Position numbers and translations under genes: made by a program
Part shown: positions 41,484-49,178 of the stretch, in pieces
Layout of the letters: every line of letters starts with the position of its first letter
Position numbering within the stretch: the stretch's first letter is position 1
Assembly (NCBI GenBank): GCA_963767285.1
Contig: CAVYDJ010000004.1
Location: 186,001 to 250,000 of the forward strand
Reading direction: 5' to 3'
Origin: WHSW01 sp963767285
GTDB lineage: Bacteria > Actinomycetota > Thermoleophilia > Solirubrobacterales > 70-9
DNA length: 64,000 nucleotides
The notes under the pieces: model-generated
Seen by the model: the letters and a program-made list of their open reading frames with translations, nothing else
The model's database searches: none
Told to the model about the DNA's origin: nothing

Positions 41484-42758
41484 ATGACGATTCAAACCAC
41501 ATATCGAGCTCGGACGGCGCGCTTTGCCGCCGGGCTGGCACTGTCAACCATCTACGCGTTTGTGAGCTTCGGCGGCGTCCATGCAGAGGCAGCGGCACCG
41601 AAGTGCTTCGGCAAGGAGCCGACGATCGTCGGCAAGAAGAAGAAGACGACGATCAAGGGCACCGCGGGCGACGACGTGATCTACACCGGCAAGGGCTACC
41701 ACGAGGTCCGCGCCGGCAAGGGCAACGACCTCGTCTGCGCCGGCTCCGAGTCGGCCGAGATCAACGGCGACGAGGGCAGCGACCGGATCAAGGGCAGCTC
41801 GGCCTCCGACGACCTGTACGGCGGCGCAGGCAACGACAGGATCGAGGCCGGCACCGGGCGCAACTACGTCGACGCCGGGACCGGCGACGACCTGCTCATC
41901 GGCGGCGTGGACCGCGACTATCTCGAGGGCGAGGACGGCGACGACACGATCACCGGCCTCGACGCGAGCGACGACCTCTCCGGAGGCGATGGGGACGACA
42001 TCCTCTCGGCCGGTGAGGGCGACGACGATCTCGAGGGCGGCGAGGGCGACGACGAGCTCGCAGGCGATGAGGACGACGATCGGCTCGACGGCGGTGAGGG
42101 CGAGGACCTCCTCGACGGCGCGGCGGGCGGAGACTCGCTCGACGGCGGTGAGGAGACCGACACCCTCGATGGCGGTGACGACGGGGACCGCCTGAACGGT
42201 GGCGGCGGCGCCGACCTCGTCAACGGACAGGACGGCAACGACGACCTCCGCGATGGCGGTGGCGCCGACGACGTCGACGGCGGGACCGGCAACGACTCGC
42301 TGGTCGCGGCGTACGACTCGACCGCGGGCGACAACTTCGCCGGCGGCGAGGGCAGCGACCTGATCAGCTACGCGGAGTACGCGAGCGCGACCAGGGTGAC
42401 GCTCGACGATGTCGCCAACGACGGCCGCGGCTGCCCGCAGCAGTGTGAGGCGGACAACGTCAGTTCGACGATCGAGGGGATCGTCGGCAGCCCGTTCGAG
42501 GACACGCTGCTCGGCAACGCGATCAGCAACATCATCGACGGCGGTCAGGGCAGCGACCTGATCGACGGCGGTGACGGCGGCGACATCCTGCGCGGCGACG
42601 TCGGCACCGACGCCGTCTCCGGCGGCGCCGGCGACGACGCGCTGAGCGGCGGCGGGGGAGACGACTCCCTCGACGGCGGCAGCGAACAGGACGAGTGCCG
42701 TGGCGATCAGGGGATCGACACCGGAGCGAACTGCGAAGCGATGGTCGCAATTCCCTGA
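41484..42758 (+). CDS. Secreted RTX-like calcium-binding repeat protein
   Basis: 424 residues from ATG 41484, chosen because the signal peptide (hydrophobic A-A-G-L-A-L-S-T-I-Y core, cleavage near H-A-E-A-A-A) begins there. About 25 nonapeptide repeats (G-G-D-G-D-D-x-L-x, G-G-E-G-D-D-E-L-A) build a long Ca2+-binding beta-roll; around residues 280-360 a non-repeat insert (Y-D-S-T-A-G-D-N-F, Y-A-E-Y-A-S-A-T-R-V-T-L) breaks it. Acidic residues dominate. Together with the protein at 8686 it makes two Sec-exported RTX-like proteins; like that one it starts its mature part with a Cys (P-K-C-F-G) and ends with E-C-R-G/N-C-E-A. Possibly a surface or matrix adhesin. Confidence 0.87.
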   Translation: MTIQTTYRARTARFAAGLALSTIYAFVSFGGVHAEAAAPKCFGKEPTIVGKKKKTTIKGTAGDDVIYTGKGYHEVRAGKGNDLVCAGSESAEINGDEGSDRIKGSSASDDLYGGAGNDRIEAGTGRNYVDAGTGDDLLIGGVDRDYLEGEDGDDTITGLDASDDLSGGDGDDILSAGEGDDDLEGGEGDDELAGDEDDDRLDGGEGEDLLDGAAGGDSLDGGEETDTLDGGDDGDRLNGGGGADLVNGQDGNDDLRDGGGADDVDGGTGNDSLVAAYDSTAGDNFAGGEGSDLISYAEYASATRVTLDDVANDGRGCPQQCEADNVSSTIEGIVGSPFEDTLLGNAISNIIDGGQGSDLIDGGDGGDILRGDVGTDAVSGGAGDDALSGGGGDDSLDGGSEQDECRGDQGIDTGANCEAMVAIP

Positions 42759-42799
42759 ATAACTCGCGCCACGTCCTCGGCTTCGCCTGCGGGCGTGCG
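42757..42799. repeat. Structured intergenic repeat, family B copy 2
   Basis: Matches 14369-14411 at 38 of 43 bases. The mini-hairpin reads GGC-TTC-GCC here against GCC-TTC-GGC in copy 1, a compensatory swap that keeps pairing. It begins within the stop codon of the RTX-like gene. Confidence 0.55.
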
Positions 42800-42840
42800 C
42801 GGTGTCGACTGGGCCGGGGCCTTTCCGTGGCCTCGGCCCT

Positions 42841-42846
42841 TAGGCT
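42841..42846 (+). promoter_or_regulatory. Leaderless -10 box of the SRPBCC gene
   Basis: TAGGCT, 6 nt before ATG 42853. Confidence 0.5.
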
Positions 42847-42852
42847 GCCCCG

Positions 42853-43302
42853 ATGGCGGAACTGAGCGAATCGGTGCTGGTCGGGGGGTCGCTGGCCGAT
42901 GTCTGGGGCTACTACTTCGAGCCCAGCGGCTGGCCGGCGTGGGTCGACGGGTTCGAGACGGTCGAGTCGGCGGATGGCTACCCGGAGACCGGTGGGACGC
43001 TCGTCTGGCGCTCGACCCCGGCCGGACGGGGCACGGTGCGGGAGCAGGTTCTGGCCCACGAGCCCAGGACGCTGCACCGGATCTCCTTCTCAGACCCGGA
43101 GTCGAGCGGCGAGCTGACGACCCGGTTCGCGGTCGAGGGGGAGGGGACCAGGGTGACGCTGGAACTCAGCTACGCGCTCGCCAGCTCCGGCCCGTTCGCG
43201 TGGCTGACCGAACGGATCTTCGTCCGTGGCCAGATGCGCAAGTCGCTTCAGCGGACGCTGGTCCGCTTCCGGCTTGAGGCCGAGGAGCTTTCGGACCGCT
43301 AA
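42853..43302 (+). CDS. SRPBCC (START/polyketide cyclase-like) protein
   Basis: 149 residues. The helix-grip pattern is present: an N-terminal strand, V-W-G-Y-Y-F-E-P-S-G-W-P-A-W-V-D-G-F, antiparallel strands (G-T-L-V-W-R-S-T-P, G-T-V-R-E-Q-V) and a long C-terminal helix. Such proteins bind a hydrophobic ligand in a deep cavity and act as cyclases, lipid carriers or hydrolases. It lies 49 bp upstream of the beta-oxidation fusion gene on the same strand. Confidence 0.8.
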   Translation: MAELSESVLVGGSLADVWGYYFEPSGWPAWVDGFETVESADGYPETGGTLVWRSTPAGRGTVREQVLAHEPRTLHRISFSDPESSGELTTRFAVEGEGTRVTLELSYALASSGPFAWLTERIFVRGQMRKSLQRTLVRFRLEAEELSDR

Positions 43303-43351
43303 CTTCCCCCGCGCTCTTACCTACCCCGAAGCTCGGAGGATCTGAAACCTG

Positions 43352-45352
43352 ATGTTCGTCTCCAAGGCCGCCGTCGTCGGCGCCGGCACGATGGGCGGCG
43401 AGATCGCGCAGGCGATCGCCTCGTCCGACATCCCCGTCGTCCTCAAGGACATCGACCAGAAGTTCGTCGACCACGGCCTCGAGAAGGCCCGCGAGGTCAC
43501 CAAGGGACAGCTCGACCGGCTGGTGTCGAAGGAGAAGCTGACTCAGGAACAGGCGGACGCCCGGCTCGAGGAGGTCATGGGCCTGATCGAGGGGACGACC
43601 TCCTACGAGGGCTTCGGCGAAGTCGACTTCGTGATCGAGGCGGCGCCGGAGAAGATGGAGATCAAGCAGAAGGTCTACGCCGAGCTCGACGAGGTCACCC
43701 CCGGCCACGCGATCCTCGCCTCCAACACGTCCTCGCTGTCGATCTCGGAGATGGGCGACGCGACCCTGCGCCCCGAGAAGGTCGTCGGCTTCCACTTCTT
43801 CTACCCCGCCTCGGTGATGCCGCTGGTCGAGGTCATCGAGGGCACCGAGACCGACCCCGAGGTCGTCCAGGCCGCCTACAACTTCGCCCAGGCGATCCGC
43901 AAGCAGCCGATCACCTGCGGTGAGGTACCGGGCTTCGTCGTCAACCGGATCCTCAACTCGGCGGTCGGCGAGATCTGGCGCGCCCAGGAGGAGCAGGGGC
44001 TGTCGATCAAGCAGATCGACGAGGCCATCACGGCCGCCAACGTGGCGCCGATGGGGCCGTTCTTCCTCGGCGATCTGCTCGGCCTGGACACGATCCTCCA
44101 CGTCGCCGAGCACCTGCAGGAGTCCTACGGCGACTCGTTCTACGTACACAAAGGGATGCAGAAGCTGGTCGCCGACGGCAAGCTCGGCGTCAAGACCGGC
44201 GGCGAGGGGTTCTACAAGGACGGCGAGCCGCAGCTCGAGGGCGACGCCGAGCCCGACGGCGAGTCGCTCGCCGAGCTGCTGAAGCTGAAGGCCGTGGTCG
44301 AGTCCTGCCTGGTCCTGCAGGAGGGCGTCTGCACCGTGCGCGATATCGACCTCGGGATGATGGCCGGCGCGGGGATGGACCCGCGCCGCGGCATCTTCCC
44401 GCCGTTCATGGGCGCCGACATGATGGGCCTCGACGAGGTGCTCGAGAAGCTCGAGCAGGCCGCCGAGGAGCACGGTGAGCGCTTCGCGCCGCCGACCGTC
44501 CTCAAGCGCCTCGTCGCCCAGGGGCGCTTGGGGATGAAGAGCGGCCAGGGCTTCTACGCCTACCCGCAGGCCGACGAGGGCGACCAGACCGAGACCGTGA
44601 AGCTGGAGACTCGCGGCGACGTCGCGATCGCGTGGCTCGCCAACCCGCCGATGAACGCGATCTCGCCGCAGGTGATCAAGGACATGGGCACCGTCTGGGA
44701 GAAGGTCACGACCTCGGGCGAGATCGGCGCGATGGTGATCGCCTCGTCGATCCCGGTCGTCTTCTCGGCCGGCGCCGACATCAAGGCGTTCACGCAGATG
44801 GACGAGTCGGGCGGCGAGGAGCTGATCAACTCCGGCCACGCGCTGCTGCGCGAGATGGGGCTCCACCGCGTCTCGACGATCGCGGCGGTCAACTCGCTGG
44901 CCTTCGGCGGCGGTTGCGAGCTGGCGATGGCGTGCAACTTCCGGATCGCCGCCGAATCGGCCGTCTTCGGCCAGCCGGAGATCAAGCTCGGGATCATCCC
45001 CGGGTTCGGCGGCACGCAGCGCCTCCCGCGCCTGGTCGGCGACGAGAAGGCGCTGGAGATGAACCTGATCGGCGACGCGATCCTCGCCGACGAGGCCGAG
45101 GCCTACGGGCTCGCCAACCGCGTCGTCCCCGACCACGAGCTGTTCGACACCGCGCTTTCGTGGGCGAAGCGGCTGGCCGGGCAGGCGCCGATCGCGGTCG
45201 AGCAGGTCAAGGCCGCCTCCGACGACCCCGATCTCGACGAGGGGATCGAGAAGGAGAAGCTCGGCTTCAAGACCGCGTTCCAGAGCGAGGACGCGAAGGA
45301 AGGGATCTCCGCCTTCCTCGGCAAGCGCACGCCCAAGTGGCAGGGCAAGTAG
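43352..45352 (+). CDS. 3-hydroxyacyl-CoA dehydrogenase/enoyl-CoA hydratase fusion (dehydrogenase first)
   Basis: 666 residues. Residues 1-400 are the 3-hydroxyacyl-CoA dehydrogenase: NAD-binding G-A-G-T-M-G, then F-H-F-F-Y-P-A (catalytic His) and two C-terminal HAD helical domains. Residues about 415-666 are a crotonase with oxyanion-hole segments F-S-A-G-A-D-I-K and F-G-G-G-C-E and both catalytic Glu residues (G-G-C-E; Q-P-E-I-K-L-G). It would hydrate enoyl-CoA and oxidise the product. The order is the reverse of FadB/FadJ, where the hydratase is N-terminal; HAD-first fusions are known in some archaea and actinobacteria. No thiolase gene is nearby. Confidence 0.92.
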   Translation: MFVSKAAVVGAGTMGGEIAQAIASSDIPVVLKDIDQKFVDHGLEKAREVTKGQLDRLVSKEKLTQEQADARLEEVMGLIEGTTSYEGFGEVDFVIEAAPEKMEIKQKVYAELDEVTPGHAILASNTSSLSISEMGDATLRPEKVVGFHFFYPASVMPLVEVIEGTETDPEVVQAAYNFAQAIRKQPITCGEVPGFVVNRILNSAVGEIWRAQEEQGLSIKQIDEAITAANVAPMGPFFLGDLLGLDTILHVAEHLQESYGDSFYVHKGMQKLVADGKLGVKTGGEGFYKDGEPQLEGDAEPDGESLAELLKLKAVVESCLVLQEGVCTVRDIDLGMMAGAGMDPRRGIFPPFMGADMMGLDEVLEKLEQAAEEHGERFAPPTVLKRLVAQGRLGMKSGQGFYAYPQADEGDQTETVKLETRGDVAIAWLANPPMNAISPQVIKDMGTVWEKVTTSGEIGAMVIASSIPVVFSAGADIKAFTQMDESGGEELINSGHALLREMGLHRVSTIAAVNSLAFGGGCELAMACNFRIAAESAVFGQPEIKLGIIPGFGGTQRLPRLVGDEKALEMNLIGDAILADEAEAYGLANRVVPDHELFDTALSWAKRLAGQAPIAVEQVKAASDDPDLDEGIEKEKLGFKTAFQSEDAKEGISAFLGKRTPKWQGK

Positions 45353-45429
45353 TGGGCGTCGGGAACGTGGCGCCGGGGTCGGCCCCCGGCGGCGACTCGG
45401 CCTCCGGCCTCGCACAGCGTTCGGCATCC

Positions 45430-46197
45430 ATGCCTGCCGATGCCGCCAGGGACCGATCCCGGCGCCACGCCGAGTTGGCGGAGATGATTAGAGGTGCATC
45501 CTCGGTCGTCGCGCTGACCGGCGCCGGGGTTTCGGTGCCGTCGGGGATTCCGGACTTTCGGACCCCGGGCAAGGGGCTGTGGGAGAAGGTCGACCCGATG
45601 GAGGTCGCCCACATCGACGCGTTCCATGGGGACACGAAGCGCTTCTGGAGCTTCTACCGGCCGCGGTTCTCCGACCTCAACGAGAAGCTGCCCAACCCCG
45701 CGCACCTGGTGCTCGCCGAGCTCGAGCAGCGCGGGTTGCTCGAGGCGGTGGTGACCCAGAACGTCGACCGCCTGCACTCGAAGGCGGGATCCGAGCGGGT
45801 GATCGAGGTGCACGGCTCGATCGCCACCTCGAGCTGCACGAGCTGTGCGGCGAGCTATCCGCTCGAGAACGTCGGCGAGCTGTTCGACGAGGACGGGATC
45901 GCGACCTGCGCCTGCTGCATGGGGAAGGTGAAGCCCGACGTCGTCCTGTTCGGCGAGCTGCTGCCGGAGGCCGCGATGGCCGAGGCACAGGCGCTCTGCG
46001 CGTCGGCCGACCTGCTGCTCTGCGTCGGCTCCTCGCTCGAGGTCTATCCCGTCGCCGGGCTGCCGGAGCTGACGCTCGGCGCCGGCGGGAGGCTGGCGAT
46101 CGTCACCCAGGGCCCGACCCCGTACGACGGCGAGGCGCAGCTGAAGCTCGACGGCGACGTCGCGGTCGAGCTCGAGGCGGTCCTCGCGTCGCTCTAA
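45430..46197 (+). CDS. Sir2-type NAD-dependent protein deacylase
   Basis: 255 residues from ATG 45430; an in-frame GTG at 45352, overlapping the stop of the previous gene, would add 26 low-complexity residues. The sirtuin motifs are complete: G-A-G-V-S-V-P-S-G-I-P-D-F-R, T-Q-N-V-D-R-L-H, catalytic E-V-H-G-S, zinc Cys pairs S-C-T-S-C and C-A-C-C, and G-S-S-L-E-V-Y-P-V. Removes acyl groups from lysines using NAD+. A GC-rich hairpin at about 45369-45391 lies between the two candidate starts. Convergent with the HD-GYP gene. Confidence 0.92.
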   Translation: MPADAARDRSRRHAELAEMIRGASSVVALTGAGVSVPSGIPDFRTPGKGLWEKVDPMEVAHIDAFHGDTKRFWSFYRPRFSDLNEKLPNPAHLVLAELEQRGLLEAVVTQNVDRLHSKAGSERVIEVHGSIATSSCTSCAASYPLENVGELFDEDGIATCACCMGKVKPDVVLFGELLPEAAMAEAQALCASADLLLCVGSSLEVYPVAGLPELTLGAGGRLAIVTQGPTPYDGEAQLKLDGDVAVELEAVLASL

Positions 46198-47516
46198 CCG
46201 CCCGGCTCGATCATTTCGACCAGAGTCGCCGTGACCGCGGGATCGAACTGAGTGCCGGCGCAGCGCCTCAGCTCCGCAAGCGCCTCGGCAACGTCCATCG
46301 CGGGGCGGTACGGGCGGGTGGTCGTCATCGCGCTGTAGGCGTCACAGCAGCTGATGATCCGCGACTCGATCGGGATCGCCTCGCCGGCGAGGCCGTCCGG
46401 GTAGCCGCCGCCGTCGTAGTGCTCGTGGGAGCTGCGCACGATGCGGCCGGCGTCGCCGAGCACGCCCCCGACCCGGCTCAGCATGCGCTCGCCCTCGATC
46501 GTGTGCTGGTGCATGAGCGCCCATTCGGTTGAGTCGAGGGGGCCTGGCTTGTTGATGATCTCCTTCGGGATGGTGATCTTTCCGACGTCGTGGAGAAGCG
46601 CACCGAACTCCACGTTGCGGCGCTGGACGGCGTCGAGCCCGAGCCGGTCGGCTACCGCGAGCGCGAGATCGACGACCCCGCGGCTGTGACTCCCCGTGTA
46701 CGCGTCATCGGCCTCGACGACATCGCCGAGTAGCAGCGCCGTGCCACGGTACGCGCCGCTGAGCTCGAGCGCGTTGTCAATTCGGGCACGTCGCTCGGCG
46801 GCCAGGGTCGAGAGCACGACGCAGAGCGGGAGGCTGAGCAGCGCGAGCCCGGTTCCGGAGCTGACGGCCGCGTACGCGCCGAGCAGCCCGATCGGGGCGA
46901 GCGCACCGTCAAGCGCGTACACCAGGCGCATGTCGCGCGCCTGCACGGCCGGGCCGGTTCCGTCGATCAGCCAGGCCCGTGCGGCCGCCGCACCGAAGTC
47001 GAAGGCGAACTGGGCGAGCAGGGCCACCGCGTAGATCGGCCAGTCACCCCACGAGAAGACCTGGGCGCCTGTGGCGCAGAGCACCAGCGCCGGTCCGATC
47101 GCATGCCAGGAGTCGCCGAACAGGTGGAAGGCCCGATATGGGTTTGCCTCGCCCGTCACGTAGTCAGGCAGGCGCCCGAGCACCCAGCTGACGCTGACGA
47201 TCAGCGGGACGGCGGGCGTGGGGAGGACGAAGAGCATCGGGATGAACACGACCTCCGTCGGGACCGTGATGCCGCCGTCGGGCAGCTCGTACGTGATCCG
47301 GCACGCGATCACGTACGCGGACACGAGGATTGCCATTGAGCCGAGGTCGAGATCGCGGTCGGAGTGGAGAAATGCCGCCATCGCGGCGGCGACGAGCAGG
47401 AAGCCGATGGCGAACAGGCCCTCGACGGACCGCTCGCGTCCCGACGCACGCTTACGCTCGCGCGCGCGGCCGCCGGCGATGCGCTGCTCGATCTCCACTG
47501 TCTGCGAGCTGGTCAT
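46194..47516 (-). CDS. Membrane HD-GYP protein (probable c-di-GMP phosphodiesterase)
   Basis: 440 residues from ATG 47516; the open frame continues upstream but crosses a riboswitch on the other strand, and this ATG precedes the first helix. N-terminal membrane sensor with about seven hydrophobic helices (45-250), then an HD-GYP domain: L-L-H-D-V-G-K-I (metal-binding HD), H-Q-H-T, S-H-E-H-Y-D-G-G-G-Y-P-D-G-L (HD-GYP signature). It should hydrolyse c-di-GMP to pGpG or GMP. The divergent neighbour carries a c-di-GMP-I riboswitch, so both genes are tied to the same second messenger. Confidence 0.9.
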   Translation of the reverse strand: MTSSQTVEIEQRIAGGRARERKRASGRERSVEGLFAIGFLLVAAAMAAFLHSDRDLDLGSMAILVSAYVIACRITYELPDGGITVPTEVVFIPMLFVLPTPAVPLIVSVSWVLGRLPDYVTGEANPYRAFHLFGDSWHAIGPALVLCATGAQVFSWGDWPIYAVALLAQFAFDFGAAAARAWLIDGTGPAVQARDMRLVYALDGALAPIGLLGAYAAVSSGTGLALLSLPLCVVLSTLAAERRARIDNALELSGAYRGTALLLGDVVEADDAYTGSHSRGVVDLALAVADRLGLDAVQRRNVEFGALLHDVGKITIPKEIINKPGPLDSTEWALMHQHTIEGERMLSRVGGVLGDAGRIVRSSHEHYDGGGYPDGLAGEAIPIESRIISCCDAYSAMTTTRPYRPAMDVAEALAELRRCAGTQFDPAVTATLVEMIEPGG

Positions 47517-47645
47517 GGATTCCGTCCGCGGGGAAGCGGCCGGTACTACGACGCTTGCGGACGCCCATTCATCGGCATTTCCGCCGACCCCCGATAGCCC
47601 CTTTGGTTGGACGAACATACCATCGCGTTCGGGCGGCGTCCAGTC

Positions 47646-47651
47646 GATAAT
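47646..47651 (+). promoter_or_regulatory. Possible -10 box for the riboswitch transcript
   Basis: GATAAT, about 12 nt before the first base of the riboswitch. No good -35 hexamer is visible. Confidence 0.35.
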
Positions 47652-47662
47652 CGGAGTGGAAG

Positions 47663-47737
47663 CTGAATCACGGCAAACCCGTCGCGAGGCGGGGACGCAA
47701 AGCCAGAGGTCTCGGGAATCCGAGACGGCTCGGCCGC
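47663..47737 (+). promoter_or_regulatory. c-di-GMP-I (GEMM) riboswitch
   Basis: The GEMM-I core is present in order: GGCAAACC (conserved strand), hairpin CCGTC-GCGA-GGCGG with a GNRA tetraloop, GGACGCAAAGCC (ligand pocket), then a second stem GGTCTCGG-GAAT-CCGAGAC and GGCTCGGCCGCC. It lies about 53 nt upstream of the SD of the secreted protein gene at 47791 on the same strand, without an intervening ORF. The expression platform is not clear; the segment after 47740 has no strong terminator, so control may be on translation. Confidence 0.92.
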
Positions 47738-47777
47738 CAGTCAACAACGAGAGCGGGCCCCGGCCCCTCACCGACAT

Positions 47778-47782
47778 GGAGG
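47778..47782 (+). promoter_or_regulatory. Ribosome binding site of the riboswitch-controlled gene
   Basis: GGAGG, 8 nt before GTG 47791. It favours that start over the ATG at 47776, which overlaps the RBS. Confidence 0.65.
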
Positions 47783-47790
47783 TCGTAACA

Positions 47791-48417
47791 GTGAAGCTGT
47801 TGTTCAAGTCCCGAATCGGCCCTCGTGCCACGGCGCTGATCGGCATCGCGGCTTCGGCGACCGTCGCGCTCGCGCTCGCTCCGTCTGCGTTCGGTGCCTG
47901 CTCCTACAGCGGGGGTAAGAAGGTCTTTGAGCGGTGGGGCGACAAGCACAGCTACGTGATCGCTCCGGACGGTGGCTTCGAGGCGGACGGCAGCGGCTGG
48001 TCGCTCACCGGCCGCGCCGAGGTCGTGCCGGGCAACAACAGCCACTATCTGGGCGCGCCGACCGACCAGCGCTCCCTGGACCTGCCGGACGGGAGCTCAG
48101 CCACGAGCCCGCCGATCTGCGTTTCGCTCGAAACGCCGCTGATGCGGGGGATGGTCCGAAACACGGGCGATGCGCGTTCGCGCCTACGCGTGGAGGTCAC
48201 CTACAAGTTGCTGGGCCTCGTGCAGACGAAGGTCGTAACCGACGTTCGCGCGGACGACTCCTGGGCGCCCACGCCGTACATCTCCCCGACCTTGGGGCTC
48301 TCCACGATCGTCGGGACGATCCTGCCGGCCGCCGTTCAGGTCACGTTCCGACCGCTGGACACGAAGGGCGACTGGCAGGTCGACGACTTCTACGTCGACC
48401 CCTACTCGCGCCGCTAG
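47791..48417 (+). CDS. Secreted beta-sandwich protein under c-di-GMP riboswitch control
   Basis: 208 residues from GTG 47791. Signal peptide with cleavage near A-F-G-A-C (residue 37), so the mature protein begins at a Cys. The rest is beta-rich: G-G-F-E-A-D-G-S-G-W-S-L-T-G-R-A-E-V-V-P and a C-terminal D-D-F-Y-V-D-P resemble carbohydrate-binding or discoidin-like jelly-roll modules. Two more Cys are present (P-P-I-C-V). A matrix or adhesion role would fit c-di-GMP control, but that is inference. The 3' end overlaps the metallo-hydrolase gene by 4 bp. Confidence 0.78.
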   Translation: MKLLFKSRIGPRATALIGIAASATVALALAPSAFGACSYSGGKKVFERWGDKHSYVIAPDGGFEADGSGWSLTGRAEVVPGNNSHYLGAPTDQRSLDLPDGSSATSPPICVSLETPLMRGMVRNTGDARSRLRVEVTYKLLGLVQTKVVTDVRADDSWAPTPYISPTLGLSTIVGTILPAAVQVTFRPLDTKGDWQVDDFYVDPYSRR

Positions 48418-49178
48418 CCGGACAGCTCGAGCGATTCGCCGGGCTGCAGGACCGCGAGCTCGACGGCGAGGGCGAGCTCGGTCAGCGCCTCCGCGAACTT
48501 CCGCGGCGGGCCGGCGAGGAACTCGTCGGCGTCGTCGCGCAGGTCGAAGCGGATCAACGTCCCCCAGTGGATCGGGACGACGACCCGGGGGCGGATCAGC
48601 GCCGCGGCCTCGGCGGCCGTCTGCGGGTCGAGGTGGCCCTTGCCGAGCTTCGGCCCCCAGCCGGCGATCGGCAGCAGCGCGACGTCGATCCGGCCGGCGA
48701 GCTCGGCCATCTCGTCGTAGAGGCCGGTGTCGCCCGCGAAGTAGACGCGGCGTGCCGGCGAGGCGATCTCGTAGCCGACCGCCGCGACCTTCGGACCGAG
48801 CTTGAACCGCCTGCCCTCGTGCAGGGCCGGGGTCGCGGTGACCTCGACGCCCGCCACCGCCGCCGTCTCGCCCGTGCGCAGCTCGATGACATTCGTGAAC
48901 CCGCGGCGGCGAACGGTTCGGCCGGCCCCCGCCGGGACGACGATCGGGGTGGCGGGGTCGAGCCGCTTTAGCGACGGGAAGTCGACGTGGTCGTGGTGGA
49001 GGTGGGAGAGCAGGATCCCGTCGATCTCCTCGCTGATGTGTGCGGCGGGCTCGTCGACGTGGCGGTGGATGACGCGCAACATCCGCGGGCGCAGGATCGG
49101 GTCCGTGAGCAGGCGCGCGCCGCCGATCTCGATCAGCGTCGTCGCGTGGCCGACGTAGGTGATCCGATCCGGGGTCAT
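48414..49178 (-). CDS. MBL-fold metallo-hydrolase (UlaG-like)
   Basis: 254 residues from ATG 49178. H-L-H-H-D-H-V-D gives the H-x-H-x-D-H zinc motif; further ligands D-T-G and a final P-I-H-W-G fit the UlaG/YjjX-like class of metallo-beta-lactamase-fold enzymes. The substrate is unknown (lactonases, phosphodiesterases and N-acyl-phosphatidylethanolamine phospholipase D share this fold). The start overlaps the flippase-like gene by 4 nt (ATGA). Confidence 0.88.
   Translation of the reverse strand: MTPDRITYVGHATTLIEIGGARLLTDPILRPRMLRVIHRHVDEPAAHISEEIDGILLSHLHHDHVDFPSLKRLDPATPIVVPAGAGRTVRRRGFTNVIELRTGETAAVAGVEVTATPALHEGRRFKLGPKVAAVGYEIASPARRVYFAGDTGLYDEMAELAGRIDVALLPIAGWGPKLGKGHLDPQTAAEAAALIRPRVVVPIHWGTLIRFDLRDDADEFLAGPPRKFAEALTELALAVELAVLQPGESLELSG

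Noticed and set aside
43166..45427. 753-codon minus-strand open frame opposite the beta-oxidation fusion
   Set aside because: Antisense shadow; the plus strand has complete catalytic motifs.
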